DNA of 22,722 bases from Priapulus caudatus (lineage: Eukaryota > Priapulida > Priapulimorpha > Priapulimorphida > Priapulidae): NCBI RefSeq assembly GCF_000485595.1, contig NW_014577358.1:41327-64048 (forward strand), read 5' to 3'. The notes under the pieces are model-generated. The model was not told where the DNA came from and ran no database searches. It saw nothing but the letters and a program-made list of their open reading frames with translations. Every line of letters starts with the position of its first letter. Position 1 is the stretch's first letter. This document shows, in pieces, positions 1 through 7,580 of the stretch. Both the position numbers and the translations under genes were made by a program.

Positions 1-31
<31 letters not shown>

Positions 32-58
32 AGGGGGTGCGCGCGCGTGTGTGTCTGA
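1..58. repeat. (GT)n microsatellite with G-rich and GC-alternating tail
   Basis: About 14 GT units open the window, followed by GGGAGGGGG and alternating GCGCGCG/GTGTGT. It lies in the intron upstream of the first visible transporter exon. Confidence 0.9.
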
Positions 59-178
59 GTGGGGGGTGTATATAGGCCTATATTTTTTGTTTTTAATCTT
101 TATTTATATAGTGTAATATGTCAGTTGTTATGACGATGCGATACGCATAACATAAGCAAATTTCCTGCTCTGTTATAG

Positions 179-370
179 GTGAACTGGCGCCCAGTGCTGA
201 CAGGTATAAGTCTTCAATTCTGTCTGGGAATTTTCATCCTACGTGTGCCCTTCGGCTTTCATGCCTTCCACTTTCTAGGAGAACAGATGCAGGCATTTTT
301 CAAATATTCTGACTATGGCGCGCAGTTCATTTTCGGGAAAGCATATGAAGCACACTTCTTCGCGTTCAAG
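179..370 (+). CDS. SLC28A: SLC28 transporter exon 1 of window (64 codons, phase 0 to phase 0)
   Basis: The acceptor is ...TTATAG before GTG AAC TGG and the donor is AAG|GTTAAT at 371. The exon encodes [14 protein letters not shown] followed by a membrane helix, then AFKYSD-type loop sequence and the conserved [13 protein letters not shown] segment that precedes the next transmembrane helix in CNTs. There is no start codon here: the open frame runs in from an upstream exon, so the valine is internal rather than an initiator. Alignment to human CNT3 in this stretch is strong by eye (W-RP, G-LQF, ILR, D/Y-GA-F-FG, HFFAFK). Confidence 0.9.
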
Positions 371-3300
371 GTTAATAATTTTTTAATGACCATAAGATCA
401 TGATATACTAATTTATTAATTATAAAAATTATTAATTATTAAATAATTATAATGAATTAATAATAATTGTGAATTAATAATTAATAATTATTGTATTATT
501 ATTATTCTCAGTTATAATTAAGAACTAAGATTTAGAGTAATATTTAGGTGGAATTAAGTAACGTTAATAACGTAAAAGTAAATAACGTTTAATTAACCTA
601 TTAAACGTATATTTTGGGCAGCTACGATCCGCGATCTGTACCAAAAGTAATAATTTTAGTTAGATATTTATATATAACTTTATTAATTCTGAAAATGAAG
701 CCGAACATGAAGCATACGTTATGATATGCTAATGAACTACCGGATAAGAAAGTTACTAAGCCATTGCTTCCAACAATTACATTATATAACAGCAACAACT
801 TTAGTAGTAATTATATAATATAATTTGCTATAAGCAATGGTTATAGGTGACTTCAGATTCGACAGAGAGATTTTATATTATATCTTTTTTTTTTATTTGC
901 TTTCTAGATTTTGCCGTTTTTTTTTATTTGCTTTCTAGATTTTGCCGGTCATCGTCTACTTTTCCACGGCTATATCAATCGTATATTACCTGGGCGCCAT
1001 GCAAGTAGTCACAAAGGCTGTTGCCCGTACCATGATGGCTGTCATGGGAACCACCGTAGCTGAATCTGTGAACGCGGTCGCTAACATTTTCCTTGGACAG
1101 GTTTGAAAACCTACAATTTATATATCTATGGCTGACAAATTTCTAATCTATCGTTTGATTTCCTCTTTCTTTGTGACCACACCCACACACACACACACCC
1201 ACACACACACACACCCACCCACACACGCACGCATGCACGCACGCACGCACGCACGCACGCACACGCACGCACATACAAACACACACACACACACTCGCGC
1301 ACACAGATACTTATGTAGAGTTAATTAGTATATGTATATCATTAATATCAATATTAAAGATTATGAAAATTTATGTTAAGATATTGTATTGGCTGGGAAA
1401 AAGGATCGTATAATAGCGGCTATATAATTAATTAATATAATTATTGCATGTTTATGTTTGCTCGACTAGTGGTACCCCGGACGGCCCGTCCTTGTGCAAA
1501 CCGAAGGTTTGAGTTCTTATATGCAGCGGCACGCTCCTCCTACTGGCAATTTAATACAAAACAGAGAATTACATATGGGAATTTCACATAGGAATTCGTC
1601 TAATCTGAATTCGTGGGCAACAGTGACTGACTTGACACCGCGTTTGCTGGTAAGCATGTCATCGTAGCATCGTTGAAAATTGTTGGCATTTAAAAGCGCA
1701 CCAAAAACTATAATAAAACTTAAATAACCCTAATTACCTCAATGACTACGCCCACCGTATGCCACTCACGACGTTTACTCGGTGACGTGGCCCTCCGAAT
1801 CCCCATTGGTTGATACAAATCACGTGCCACAAGCTCCTCAATGACGCCCCAGTGTTGTCAAGGCACATCCATAACACAAAACCCCAATGCCTCAATAGCT
1901 GAACGCCTAGAGCAGAGACGACACGGCTGAAATGTCGTTGGATCGAATCCCATCTGTTTTTTCATTATTTTCCTGTTTTCTGTATTTTTCTATGTTTATC
2001 CATATTTACATGATTTATTTACAACAATTTAATAACAACAAATAATTTTTTTTGGTTTATAGAGTTAGGGTTAGGGTTAGGGTCACAATGCACCATAAAA
2101 CAGGAGTTTGAGGTACGTGATTTGTATCAACCAATGGGATTTGGGAGCTATGCAGGCACAGCTGTATATTTCGCCGTCGTTGAATTTCTCTTGCGTTTCG
2201 CGTGATTGACGGAGCAGTTCTTCAGTGATTCTCATGCAATAGCAATGTTTCATGTGTAGCGAATTCGACCCGCTGTACAACATACACTATAGCATGCGTC
2301 AGCATTACTTCAACCTTGAAGACGTACGGCTTCGTAGCCACGTGGGCTAGCAGCAGATTAGAAAGGAAAGCCATGCTGCACCACTTGACCTATAGTTTAA
2401 TTGGACGGGACACCTGCAGGTCACACGTGGGGGTCACATGACTGTGACCACGTGGTGTCCCACGGCTGTATATAAGCTGCGGCGTCCAGCTCCAAAGCAA
2501 CACAGAGCCAGCTTGGCTCAGTCAGGGAAGCTCGCACCCTCCCACTGCTCTCTAGCTGCTGGTGGCTTGTTCGCCCTGCTAGCTGACCATGTAAGGTGTA
2601 GTGGAGCTCGGTCAAAAGTCTACGGAAGGATACACAGCGCAGGACGAGGATCACGCCGCTTGCTGCCCCCTTCCTGACGCAAGGATACACAGCGCAGAGC
2701 CAGCTCGGCTCAATCAGGGAATTTCGAACCCTCTCACTGCTCGTGCACGCACGCACGTGTAAGTTCACACGCACGCATGCACGCACGTGTACGTGCACAC
2801 GCACGCACGCACGCATGCACGCACGTGTACGTGCACACGCACGCAGCACGCACTACGTAAACAGCGCTTTATATCAGAACATGTGGTCATTCATCTGTAA
2901 ATGTCAAGCAGCACGCTTTGCTTCTGCCAACCACAACACGTAACAAATACACGTGACCTGATCTATGACGTCACGTGAAAAATCGCTATTAGGCCTGCGC
3001 GGTGGCGTGTGCATATGTTTGCTAGTGAATTAGACCCGCTAAAATTCGAGACTGTTTGCTGGCAGCAATTGATCCGTTCGCTGCCCTTTCGATTTGGCGC
3101 AAGGATCAATAGCTGTCAGTGCGTGATACTTTCGTAGGACGTTCCCGTGGTCGCGTGTGCCTTGCCGCGGAACTGCGCGCAAGATTCGCGCTTAACGGGC
3201 AGGATCAACACCTCTCAGGCGACGCTTCTCTGGTATCCGGTCTCTCATCTGGATATGTTTTTTTGGTGCAGTAGACTTGCTGATCCTATCAGAAGAAGAG

Positions 3301-4326
3301 GGCACTTTTGTGTCAGCTCTGCAAAGTGATGTAAAATCGCAGTTATACGATGATTGTGTGTTTATTTTTGCTTTGCAGACTGAGGCACCATTGCTGATAA
3401 AGCCATTTCTACCAAACATGACGCGCTCAGAGCTACATGCTGTAATGACTGGGGGCTTCGCAACCATAGCTGGTGGAATTATGGCTGCATATATAGGCTT
3501 TGGGGTAATATTCTAGACCAGTGCAAATCGAATCGATTAGGGGGGGAGATCAGATTAGAACGGAACCTGCTTTGTGGAAATTCATAGTAGATACCATCAA
3601 AATGTCAATATAAATTCAGATTCCAGATAGAATCCAAACTGTGGACGCCAATTTAGTTGAGCAATTTATGGTTTTTGCTACCCTATTATCACATTTCCTT
3701 TGTCACATGTTCATATAAAAAACGCTCGCGACAGTTTTAGGAGTGGCAAGGCATATAGATGCTGTGATCCAGTGCAACTGCTGGAGAATAATGACATCTG
3801 ACAGAGCTCCCACAGATACAGAGTTGGTTGGGGGATGCCCAGAATTTATTTTTAGCATAAATGCTTGCAATGTAATATATAGGGTCTCAATAGACATTTT
3901 TCATGATTGCCAGATTAATTCACAGTTTCAGAATTGTTATGCGTTGAATGCTATAGTTTAAAAAAAGCTACAATGAACCCAGTCACGTTTACCGGACCGT
4001 TCAAAATCATGGGGTGGTTCTAAATTCCCCCCTTACGTCCCACATTACAGCTGTCTATCTTGAGTAAAAGCGATTGTTTTATGCAAAACCACTAGATACC
4101 GGCATCGCATCTGATAGCCGCATCAGTAATGACTGCTCCAGGAGCCTTGGCCGTCTCCAAGTTATTCTACCCTGAGTCCGAGGTGTCGAAGATGAAGGAC
4201 GTTGGCGATATCCAGATGCCTAAAGGGTGCGAAACAATAATTACACTACGCGCATGGACGGGTCTTACCTGTCAATGCATGGTTTTGCGCGACACTGAAT
4301 GCTAATCCAAAATCGTCGAGAGAGAG

Positions 4327-4388
<62 letters not shown>

Positions 4389-7197
4389 CATGCGAATGTC
4401 GTCGGTATGAAATGTAGTATGATCACAATGCTTATGCTCGCCATTACACATTGGTGATAATTAATACAATTTACTTGTACGACTTCTCGCTCGCTGCAGA
4501 AATGAGCGGAATATCATTCGAAGCAGCATCAGCTGGGGCTTCTGCTTCCATAAAGATCGTCAGTCACATCGCAGCCAACCTTCTTGGTTTCCTCGAATCC
4601 TTACAGTTCGTCCAATGCCATTCTCTCGTATTTCGGCAGCTTGTCGAACTTTCCGCAGCTGTCGTTTGAGGTAAGCTCAAGCAAAATTGACGTTAGAGTG
4701 TTCTATCCGTCTAGACTCTCTAGAGCGATGCTAGCTAGGCAGTAGCTGTAGACCGATCAGCGCGGCGATCGGGGCACGCAAGACGCTCTGCTTAGCAACG
4801 AAGTGTCGAAATCGAAGAGTCGAGTTCTAGATAAACTGAATTGCGTGCTCATTGTCGTCTGACGGCATTAATTTGCCTGACAGGACTGACAAGCAGATCT
4901 AGCGATTATTGTCGCGGTAGGTTGATCTAAAGGATCCAGCCACCAGTTGGCGCCTCACACGTAAAGAATATAAAGGGCTTACTTTGACCCGCGACTTAGC
5001 TTGCATAATATAAAGTTTATTCATACACGCACCACGTTCGCACGCACGCACGCATGCACCCAACCCACAGGCATATATATAATATATATATATTATATAA
5101 TATATATAATATAATATTATATATAATGTATATATGCATATATATATATTATATATATATATATATATATATGCCTATATACGTCAATGTTTTGCAGTTG
5201 ATATGCTCCTACATATTCCGGCCATGCGCCTTCCTGATGGGTGTGGAGTGGAGTGACTGTGGCCTGGTAGCTGAGCTGCTTGGCACAAAGACATTTATGA
5301 ATGAATTCATTGCCTACGATCGGCTTGGTGAATTCATCACGAATCGTGAATCAGGGACTTGCTCTCAAGATTACCCCTGTATGTCGGTAAGAGTCTGGAC
5401 TTAAGCAAAATTAAGCTACTCCGTTTGTAGTCACATGGTTGAACACAGAGTGTGATTTGCAAGCAAGCTAGAGTAGCACGACAATTGCAACTTAATTGGC
5501 GAATTGGACCAACTTCCCAACTATACAACCGAGAATCGGCAGTGTAAACGCAAAAGTTGCGCGACCAACCGATCGATAGCAACTAGTTGGGAGATTAGTA
5601 CATGTTCTATTTTCGCCAACTCGGAGTTGCTGAATTGCGAAATTAGTCCAACTCGCCAATTCGCTAACATAAAGTTAGTAGTGTATACCCAGGTTGCAGA
5701 GGTAGCAGATGCAGTTCAGCACGTTCGTACGGAATACGGATTATCTATAGACGCTGCTAATAATCCGAATAATTGTGCCACAACACTATATATATGTATA
5801 TATATTATAGTACATATTAGTCGAATGCATATAATACATGTAAAGATAATGTCGTAAACTGGCGCGGAACATACCTTGCCACCGTAAATGTAAGCCGACT
5901 AACATGCGTTATACTATTAGTTTATAAGTTAAATATCAAGACAAATAGGAATATTCGTTAGATATGTTGCTACAACGTGCTTCACATTTCTCGGCAATGT
6001 TACCATTAATGTTTGCTGAGGTTTCACAAGAGAAACGGCGAGTAATATCACAAATGCGTTTTTATTTATTCCGTGTCGGGTTACGATCTCGAAGAAATCT
6101 TGTTATTGCCATAACTGTACTACACGACCATACTATTACTACTCGAAAAATGTGTGCATGGGACCATGTTTTTTTTTCGGCAGATTCGTTCTGAAACGAT
6201 CACGACCTATGCTCTGTGCGGGTTTGCAAATCTGAGCTCTATCGGTGTGGCGGTTGGTGGTCTCGGAGCGATGGCGCCATCTAGGAAGAGTGAGCTAGCC
6301 GGGTTGGCAGTCCATGCGCTGATTGCTGGCACGGTTGCCTGCTTCATGTCCGCCTGCATTGCTGGTAAGTAGCGGAAAAGGTTTGCTCGTGGGTCGAGGA
6401 ATTGTTGAATAGGATACACAGAGAGGTAGATCTTCTTAGCACGTGGAATGGCTCAAATTTCGATTAAAACACCAAATATGGCTGATGTGCTATATGATAC
6501 GTGCTAAATGTAATGTGAAGATGATTGAAACGCAATTGGTTTAGCGTGGCATCGTTTTTTTTCAAAATGGTTGTCATGAAATTTTTAAATACATTTTGTT
6601 TGATATTTTTCTTTTACCTGTTTATGGGTGCTAGGAAGCTCTATTAGAGGGAATCGAGAATGATTATAATCCGCTAGGAAGAGGAAGTCACTCTGTCTTT
6701 AGTGTTTCTCGAAGTTATGGTATTTTGTATTTGTGATTTCCGACACTAACCCATTAATTACAAACGGATAACAAATTTAATTTAATTTGAATTGACGTCT
6801 AGGAAATGCAATTTTAAATACCATTTCTTCAAAGGTTTATCACTCGGAAATCCATGACGTTGTATGCAACTATCTAACATATATATAGTGCCTATATATA
6901 TATATATATCTGATATATATATATATATATATACGAGGCATTTCCTGAGAGGAGCTCACAAGTACATTTTAAGTGGCCAGGGTTTCCGTGTGCGCACTGG
7001 AGGAGAGCTAGGCCCTATGCGATGTGTGTACACGTTGTAGTTACCGCGTAAATGTCGATCGTTAAGATGGCTGCACTTTTTCCATTGCAGGCCTGCTCAT
7101 CAGCGACCCTGGCTATTCCCTCACGCCAGGCATGTCGATCAACGTAACAGATGGCGTTAACACTACGCTCAGCAATCTCACTGCACTGAATTTGTAG
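179..7197 (+). CDS. SLC28A: Concentrative nucleoside transporter (SLC28/CNT family), C-terminal exons; 5'-partial gene
   Basis: The proposed join is 179-370, 939-1100, 3379-3504, 4096-4226, 4507-4670 (or 4500-4670), 5198-5386, 6184-6364 and 7091-7197, giving about 415 residues against roughly 690 in human CNT3; the N-terminal exons lie left of the window. CNT proteins are plasma-membrane Na+ (or H+) coupled symporters that import nucleosides. The pieces follow CNT order throughout: WRP..GI.LQF, YYLG.MQ, NIF.GQ joined to [22 protein letters not shown], the family hallmark [15 protein letters not shown] and MAPSRK. Phases match at every junction except exon 4/5, and exon 5 needs one extra base removed near 4612. 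The C-terminal tail carries three N-glycosylation sequons, as expected for the extracellular C-terminus of CNTs. CNT1, CNT2 and CNT3 cannot be told apart reliably, because invertebrate CNTs diverged before the vertebrate paralogues. Confidence 0.93.
371..938 (+). other. Intron of SLC28 gene (exon 1 to 2), very AT-rich
   Basis: The 5' half is dominated by TAATTATTAATAAT-type sequence with no open frame. No mobile element is recognisable. Its 3' end contains the duplicated splice acceptor. Confidence 0.8.
886..947 (+). repeat. 31-bp perfect tandem duplication of the exon 2 splice acceptor
   Basis: Positions 886-916 and 917-947 are identical: nine T, ATTTGCTTTCTAG, then ATTTTGCCG. Each copy carries a polypyrimidine tract, an AG acceptor and the first nine bases of exon 2. 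The second copy continues into the coding sequence. Confidence 0.97.
939..1100 (+). CDS. SLC28A: SLC28 transporter exon 2 (54 codons), contains the first half of the GQTE motif
   Basis: The exon starts after CTTTCTAG at 931-938 and ends CAG|GTTTGA. It encodes [19 protein letters not shown], a membrane helix, then a basic loop and ...[14 protein letters not shown]. The terminal G-Q begins the GQTE motif, which contacts nucleoside in hairpin HP1 of bacterial CNT structures; T-E is supplied by the next exon. Human CNT3 also has G-Q here, CNT1 has S-Q and CNT2 has G-M. The acceptor region and first nine exon bases are duplicated in tandem just upstream (886-916), so a second AG at 906-907 exists. 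Using it would add 31 nt and shift the frame, which argues for 939 as the coding start. Confidence 0.9.
1181..1305. repeat. (CA)n / (CACG)n compound microsatellite
   Basis: CA and CCACA units pass into GCAC repeats and back to CA. The stop-free His-Thr-Ala-Arg open frame across it is a repeat artefact. Confidence 0.95.
1890..1952 (+). repeat. Possible tRNA-derived SINE head (Pol III A and B box-like)
   Basis: CAATAGCTGAACGCCTAGAGC resembles a tRNA D-arm / A box, and GGATCGAATCC at 1940-1950 differs from the B-box consensus GGTTCGAATCC at one base. The spacing is in the Pol III range. A T-rich stretch follows. It does not fold convincingly as a functional tRNA by eye (no acceptor stem located). 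Confidence 0.4.
2065..2082 (+). repeat. Short interstitial telomere-like repeat (TTAGGG)3
   Basis: Three perfect TTAGGG units follow GAG. TTAGGG is the ancestral metazoan telomere repeat; three copies can also arise by chance or from an inserted element. Confidence 0.8.
2407..2476 (+). promoter_or_regulatory. Nested palindromes with two CACGTG boxes and a TATA-like motif (intronic, element-derived?)
   Basis: GGGACACC (2407-2414) pairs with GGTGTCCC (2454-2461). Between them GGTCACA-TGAC-TGTGACC (2432-2449) forms a second hairpin. CACGTG occurs at 2424 and 2449, and TATATAAG at 2469-2476 lies just downstream. This resembles a promoter, possibly a U3 region or Pol II promoter of a mobile element, but no transcript or element boundary is visible. 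Confidence 0.35.
2504..2742 (+). repeat. Two imperfect 47-bp direct repeats
   Basis: 2504-2550 and 2696-2742 share AGAGCCAGCT-GGCTCA-TCAGGGAA...CCCTC-CACTGCTC with about six differences. A shorter repeat GGATACACAGCGCAG occurs at about 2627 and 2683. This suggests internal duplication inside an old mobile element; family unknown. Confidence 0.8.
2742..2854. repeat. GCACGCACGTGTACGTGCACAC minisatellite (alternating purine-pyrimidine)
   Basis: Near-repeats of a unit of about 35-45 bp built from GCACGCACGTGTACGTGCAC, themselves self-complementary (ACGTGTACGTGCAC). The alternating purine-pyrimidine sequence makes Z-DNA and cruciform formation plausible. Confidence 0.8.
3379..3504 (+). CDS. SLC28A: SLC28 transporter exon 3 (42 codons), second half of GQTE and TATAG helix
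   Basis: The acceptor is TTTGCAG at 3372-3378 and the donor is GGG|GTAATA. The exon encodes [16 protein letters not shown] then [16 protein letters not shown] and AAYIGFG, near-identical in spacing to vertebrate CNTs. The glutamate at residue 2 is the conserved acidic residue of GQTE implicated in substrate and cation handling. The pair equivalent to human CNT1 Ser353/Leu354, known from mutagenesis to tune pyrimidine versus purine choice, reads G-I here. An open frame extends upstream to 3277 but is intronic, because the CNT alignment begins exactly at the AG. Confidence 0.92.
3505..4095 (+). other. Intron of SLC28 gene (exon 3 to 4), no feature seen
   Basis: Ordinary intronic sequence. The overlapping opposite-strand open frames near 3703-3961 have no recognisable protein similarity and cross no conserved exon. 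Confidence 0.7.
4096..4226 (+). CDS. SLC28A: SLC28 transporter exon 4 (43 codons + 2 nt)
   Basis: The acceptor is CCACTAG at 4089-4095. The exon encodes [22 protein letters not shown] then LFYPESE, matching the CNT segment (V/I)-P-x-SHL-(L/I)-(T/A)-ASVM-(S/T)-AP, and continues into a variable cytoplasmic linker ([14 protein letters not shown]). The only nearby GT donor, inside AAAGGGTGCG, leaves two overhanging bases. That fits the GAG acceptor at 4506 but not the stronger CAG at 4499. If the GGG were GG, AAG|GTGCG would be a near-consensus donor in phase with 4500. Confidence 0.85.
4318..4388. repeat. (GA)n microsatellite
   Basis: About 35 GA units with two GC interruptions in the exon 4/5 intron; a polypurine-polypyrimidine mirror repeat. 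Confidence 0.97.
4507..4670 (+). CDS. SLC28A: SLC28 transporter exon 5 with an apparent +1 frameshift (start 4507 or 4500)
   Basis: The first part reads [20 protein letters not shown] then [14 protein letters not shown] (CNT: NL-EAA--GAS-SI..VANIA-NLIAFLALL-F). The second part, in the +1 frame from 4614, reads [19 protein letters not shown] (CNT: NSALSWFG...PQLSFE) and ends GAG|GTAAGC, a strong donor. The two halves align to CNT without a gap only if one C of the CC at 4612-4613 is removed. Read literally, the first frame ends at the TGA at 4667-4669. This could be a sequencing or assembly error, an allele, or a true inactivating lesion; intact downstream exons favour an error or a recent event. 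Confidence 0.82.
5076..5172. repeat. TA-rich low-complexity tract just upstream of exon 6
   Basis: Irregular TATATAATATAT repeats end 25 bases before the exon 6 acceptor and fill much of its polypyrimidine region. The tyrosine/isoleucine-rich open frame across it is an artefact, although it shares the exon 6 frame. Confidence 0.9.
5198..5386 (+). CDS. SLC28A: SLC28 transporter exon 6 (63 codons), NEFIAY motif
   Basis: The acceptor is GTTTTGCAG, preceded by a TA-rich tract, and the donor is TCG|GTAAGA. The exon begins [18 protein letters not shown], matching CNT LICSYIF-PF-F-MGVEW. It contains [15 protein letters not shown], the CNT signature G-x-K-x3-N-E-F-[VI]-A-Y, whose Glu is the second essential acidic residue of the transport site. 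The remainder ([20 protein letters not shown]) is a variable extracellular loop with two cysteines. Phase 0 at both ends matches the flanking exons. Confidence 0.93.
5489..5676. repeat. Imperfect inverted repeat, possible degenerate MITE
   Basis: AACTTAATTGGCGAATTGG at 5489-5507 is largely complementary to CCAATTCGC-TAAC-TAAAGTT at 5657-5676, with gaps. The interior repeats CCAACT/CGCCAA motifs (for example near 5614 and 5647). Termini and target duplication are unclear. Confidence 0.45.
6184..6364 (+). CDS. SLC28A: SLC28 transporter exon 7 (phase 0 to phase 1)
   Basis: The acceptor is a T-run followed by CGGCAG and the donor is G|GTAAGT (consensus). The exon encodes [20 protein letters not shown] then [20 protein letters not shown] and [17 protein letters not shown], the last two membrane segments of the CNT fold. 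[18 protein letters not shown] and [10 protein letters not shown]-(M)-(S/T)ACIAG are family signatures. An overlapping open frame on the minus strand is a shadow of this exon. Confidence 0.94.
6880..6932. repeat. (TA)n microsatellite
   Basis: Two TA runs separated by a few bases, in the last intron of the transporter. Confidence 0.93.
7091..7197 (+). CDS. SLC28A: SLC28 transporter last exon and stop codon
   Basis: The acceptor is TTTTCCATTGCAG and phase 1 matches the previous exon. The tail reads [20 protein letters not shown] then [15 protein letters not shown] and TAG. It holds three Asn-X-Ser/Thr sequons (NVT, NTT, NLT) within about 15 residues. Vertebrate CNTs likewise have glycosylated extracellular C-termini, but this tail is much shorter than that of human CNT3 and is not otherwise conserved, so family homology fades after CIAGLL. 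Confidence 0.88.
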
Positions 7198-7290
7198 CGA
7201 TATCGTGTTAGTTACAGACGGAGTGACAAAATTAAATGACAAAACAATTTTAGATTCAGGAGTAAGATAATAACAGAATATAATAAGAAT

Positions 7291-7296
7291 AATAAA
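7291..7296 (+). promoter_or_regulatory. Polyadenylation signal AATAAA for the SLC28 gene
   Basis: AATAAA lies 94 bases after the transporter stop codon in an AT-rich 3' UTR, which is a normal position for a cleavage/polyadenylation signal. Near-variants (AATAAG, ATAATA) lie around it. No transcript evidence is available. Confidence 0.5.
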
Positions 7297-7540
7297 ATAT
7301 TAGATAATAATTATAATATGAGATGCTAATATCATCTGTCATTAGTTTACTTCTGATAGACTGTAAGCAGATTTACGTCTATGCATGGAAGCAAGCGCGG
7401 ATGGGGGGAGACACGTGTTCATTAAAATGTTTATTGGCACACTTACATACATACTTACTTACTTGGCATGTTTGGTGGGTGGATAGTGCGTAACAAATAC
7501 GAAAAGAGCTTCTAATAGCTACTTACCAGGCACAACCATT

Positions 7541-7541
<1 letters not shown>

Positions 7542-7579
<38 letters not shown>
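7542..7579. repeat. (TAA)12 microsatellite at the 5' junction of a retroelement
   Basis: Twelve perfect TAA units plus TA end exactly where reverse-transcriptase homology begins. A matching short TAA tract lies at the element's 3' end (9091-9099). Confidence 0.97.

Positions 7580-7580
<1 letters not shown>

Larger units (their letters stand above)
1792..2147. repeat. Segment bounded by ~45-bp imperfect inverted repeats (possible foldback/MITE-like element)
   Basis: TTGGTTGATACAAATCACGT in 1806-1825 recurs as its exact reverse complement at 2114-2133. The match extends with few differences on both sides (CTCC.AATCCC outward, CC.CAA.CTCCT inward), giving arms of roughly 1792-1838 and 2101-2147. 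The interior contains a tRNA-like promoter pair and (TTAGGG)3. No clear target-site duplication was found. Confidence 0.75.

Noticed and set aside
1890-1965. Functional tRNA gene
   Set aside because: A and B box-like words are present, but I could not find a paired acceptor stem or a plausible anticodon arm, so only a SINE-like remnant is proposed.
2421-2943. 142-codon minus-strand frame and overlapping plus-strand frames
   Set aside because: They overlap the direct repeats and the GCAC minisatellite, are Cys/Arg/Val or His/Thr-rich, and lie inside an intron of a confirmed gene.
3192-3378. Upstream extension of the exon 3 frame and overlapping minus-strand frame
   Set aside because: The sequence before 3379 has no CNT similarity and a canonical acceptor separates it; the minus frame is a shadow.
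5054-5197. N-terminal extension of the exon 6 open frame beginning MHPTHRH
   Set aside because: It is translated TA microsatellite upstream of a good TTTGCAG acceptor; CNT homology starts exactly at 5198.
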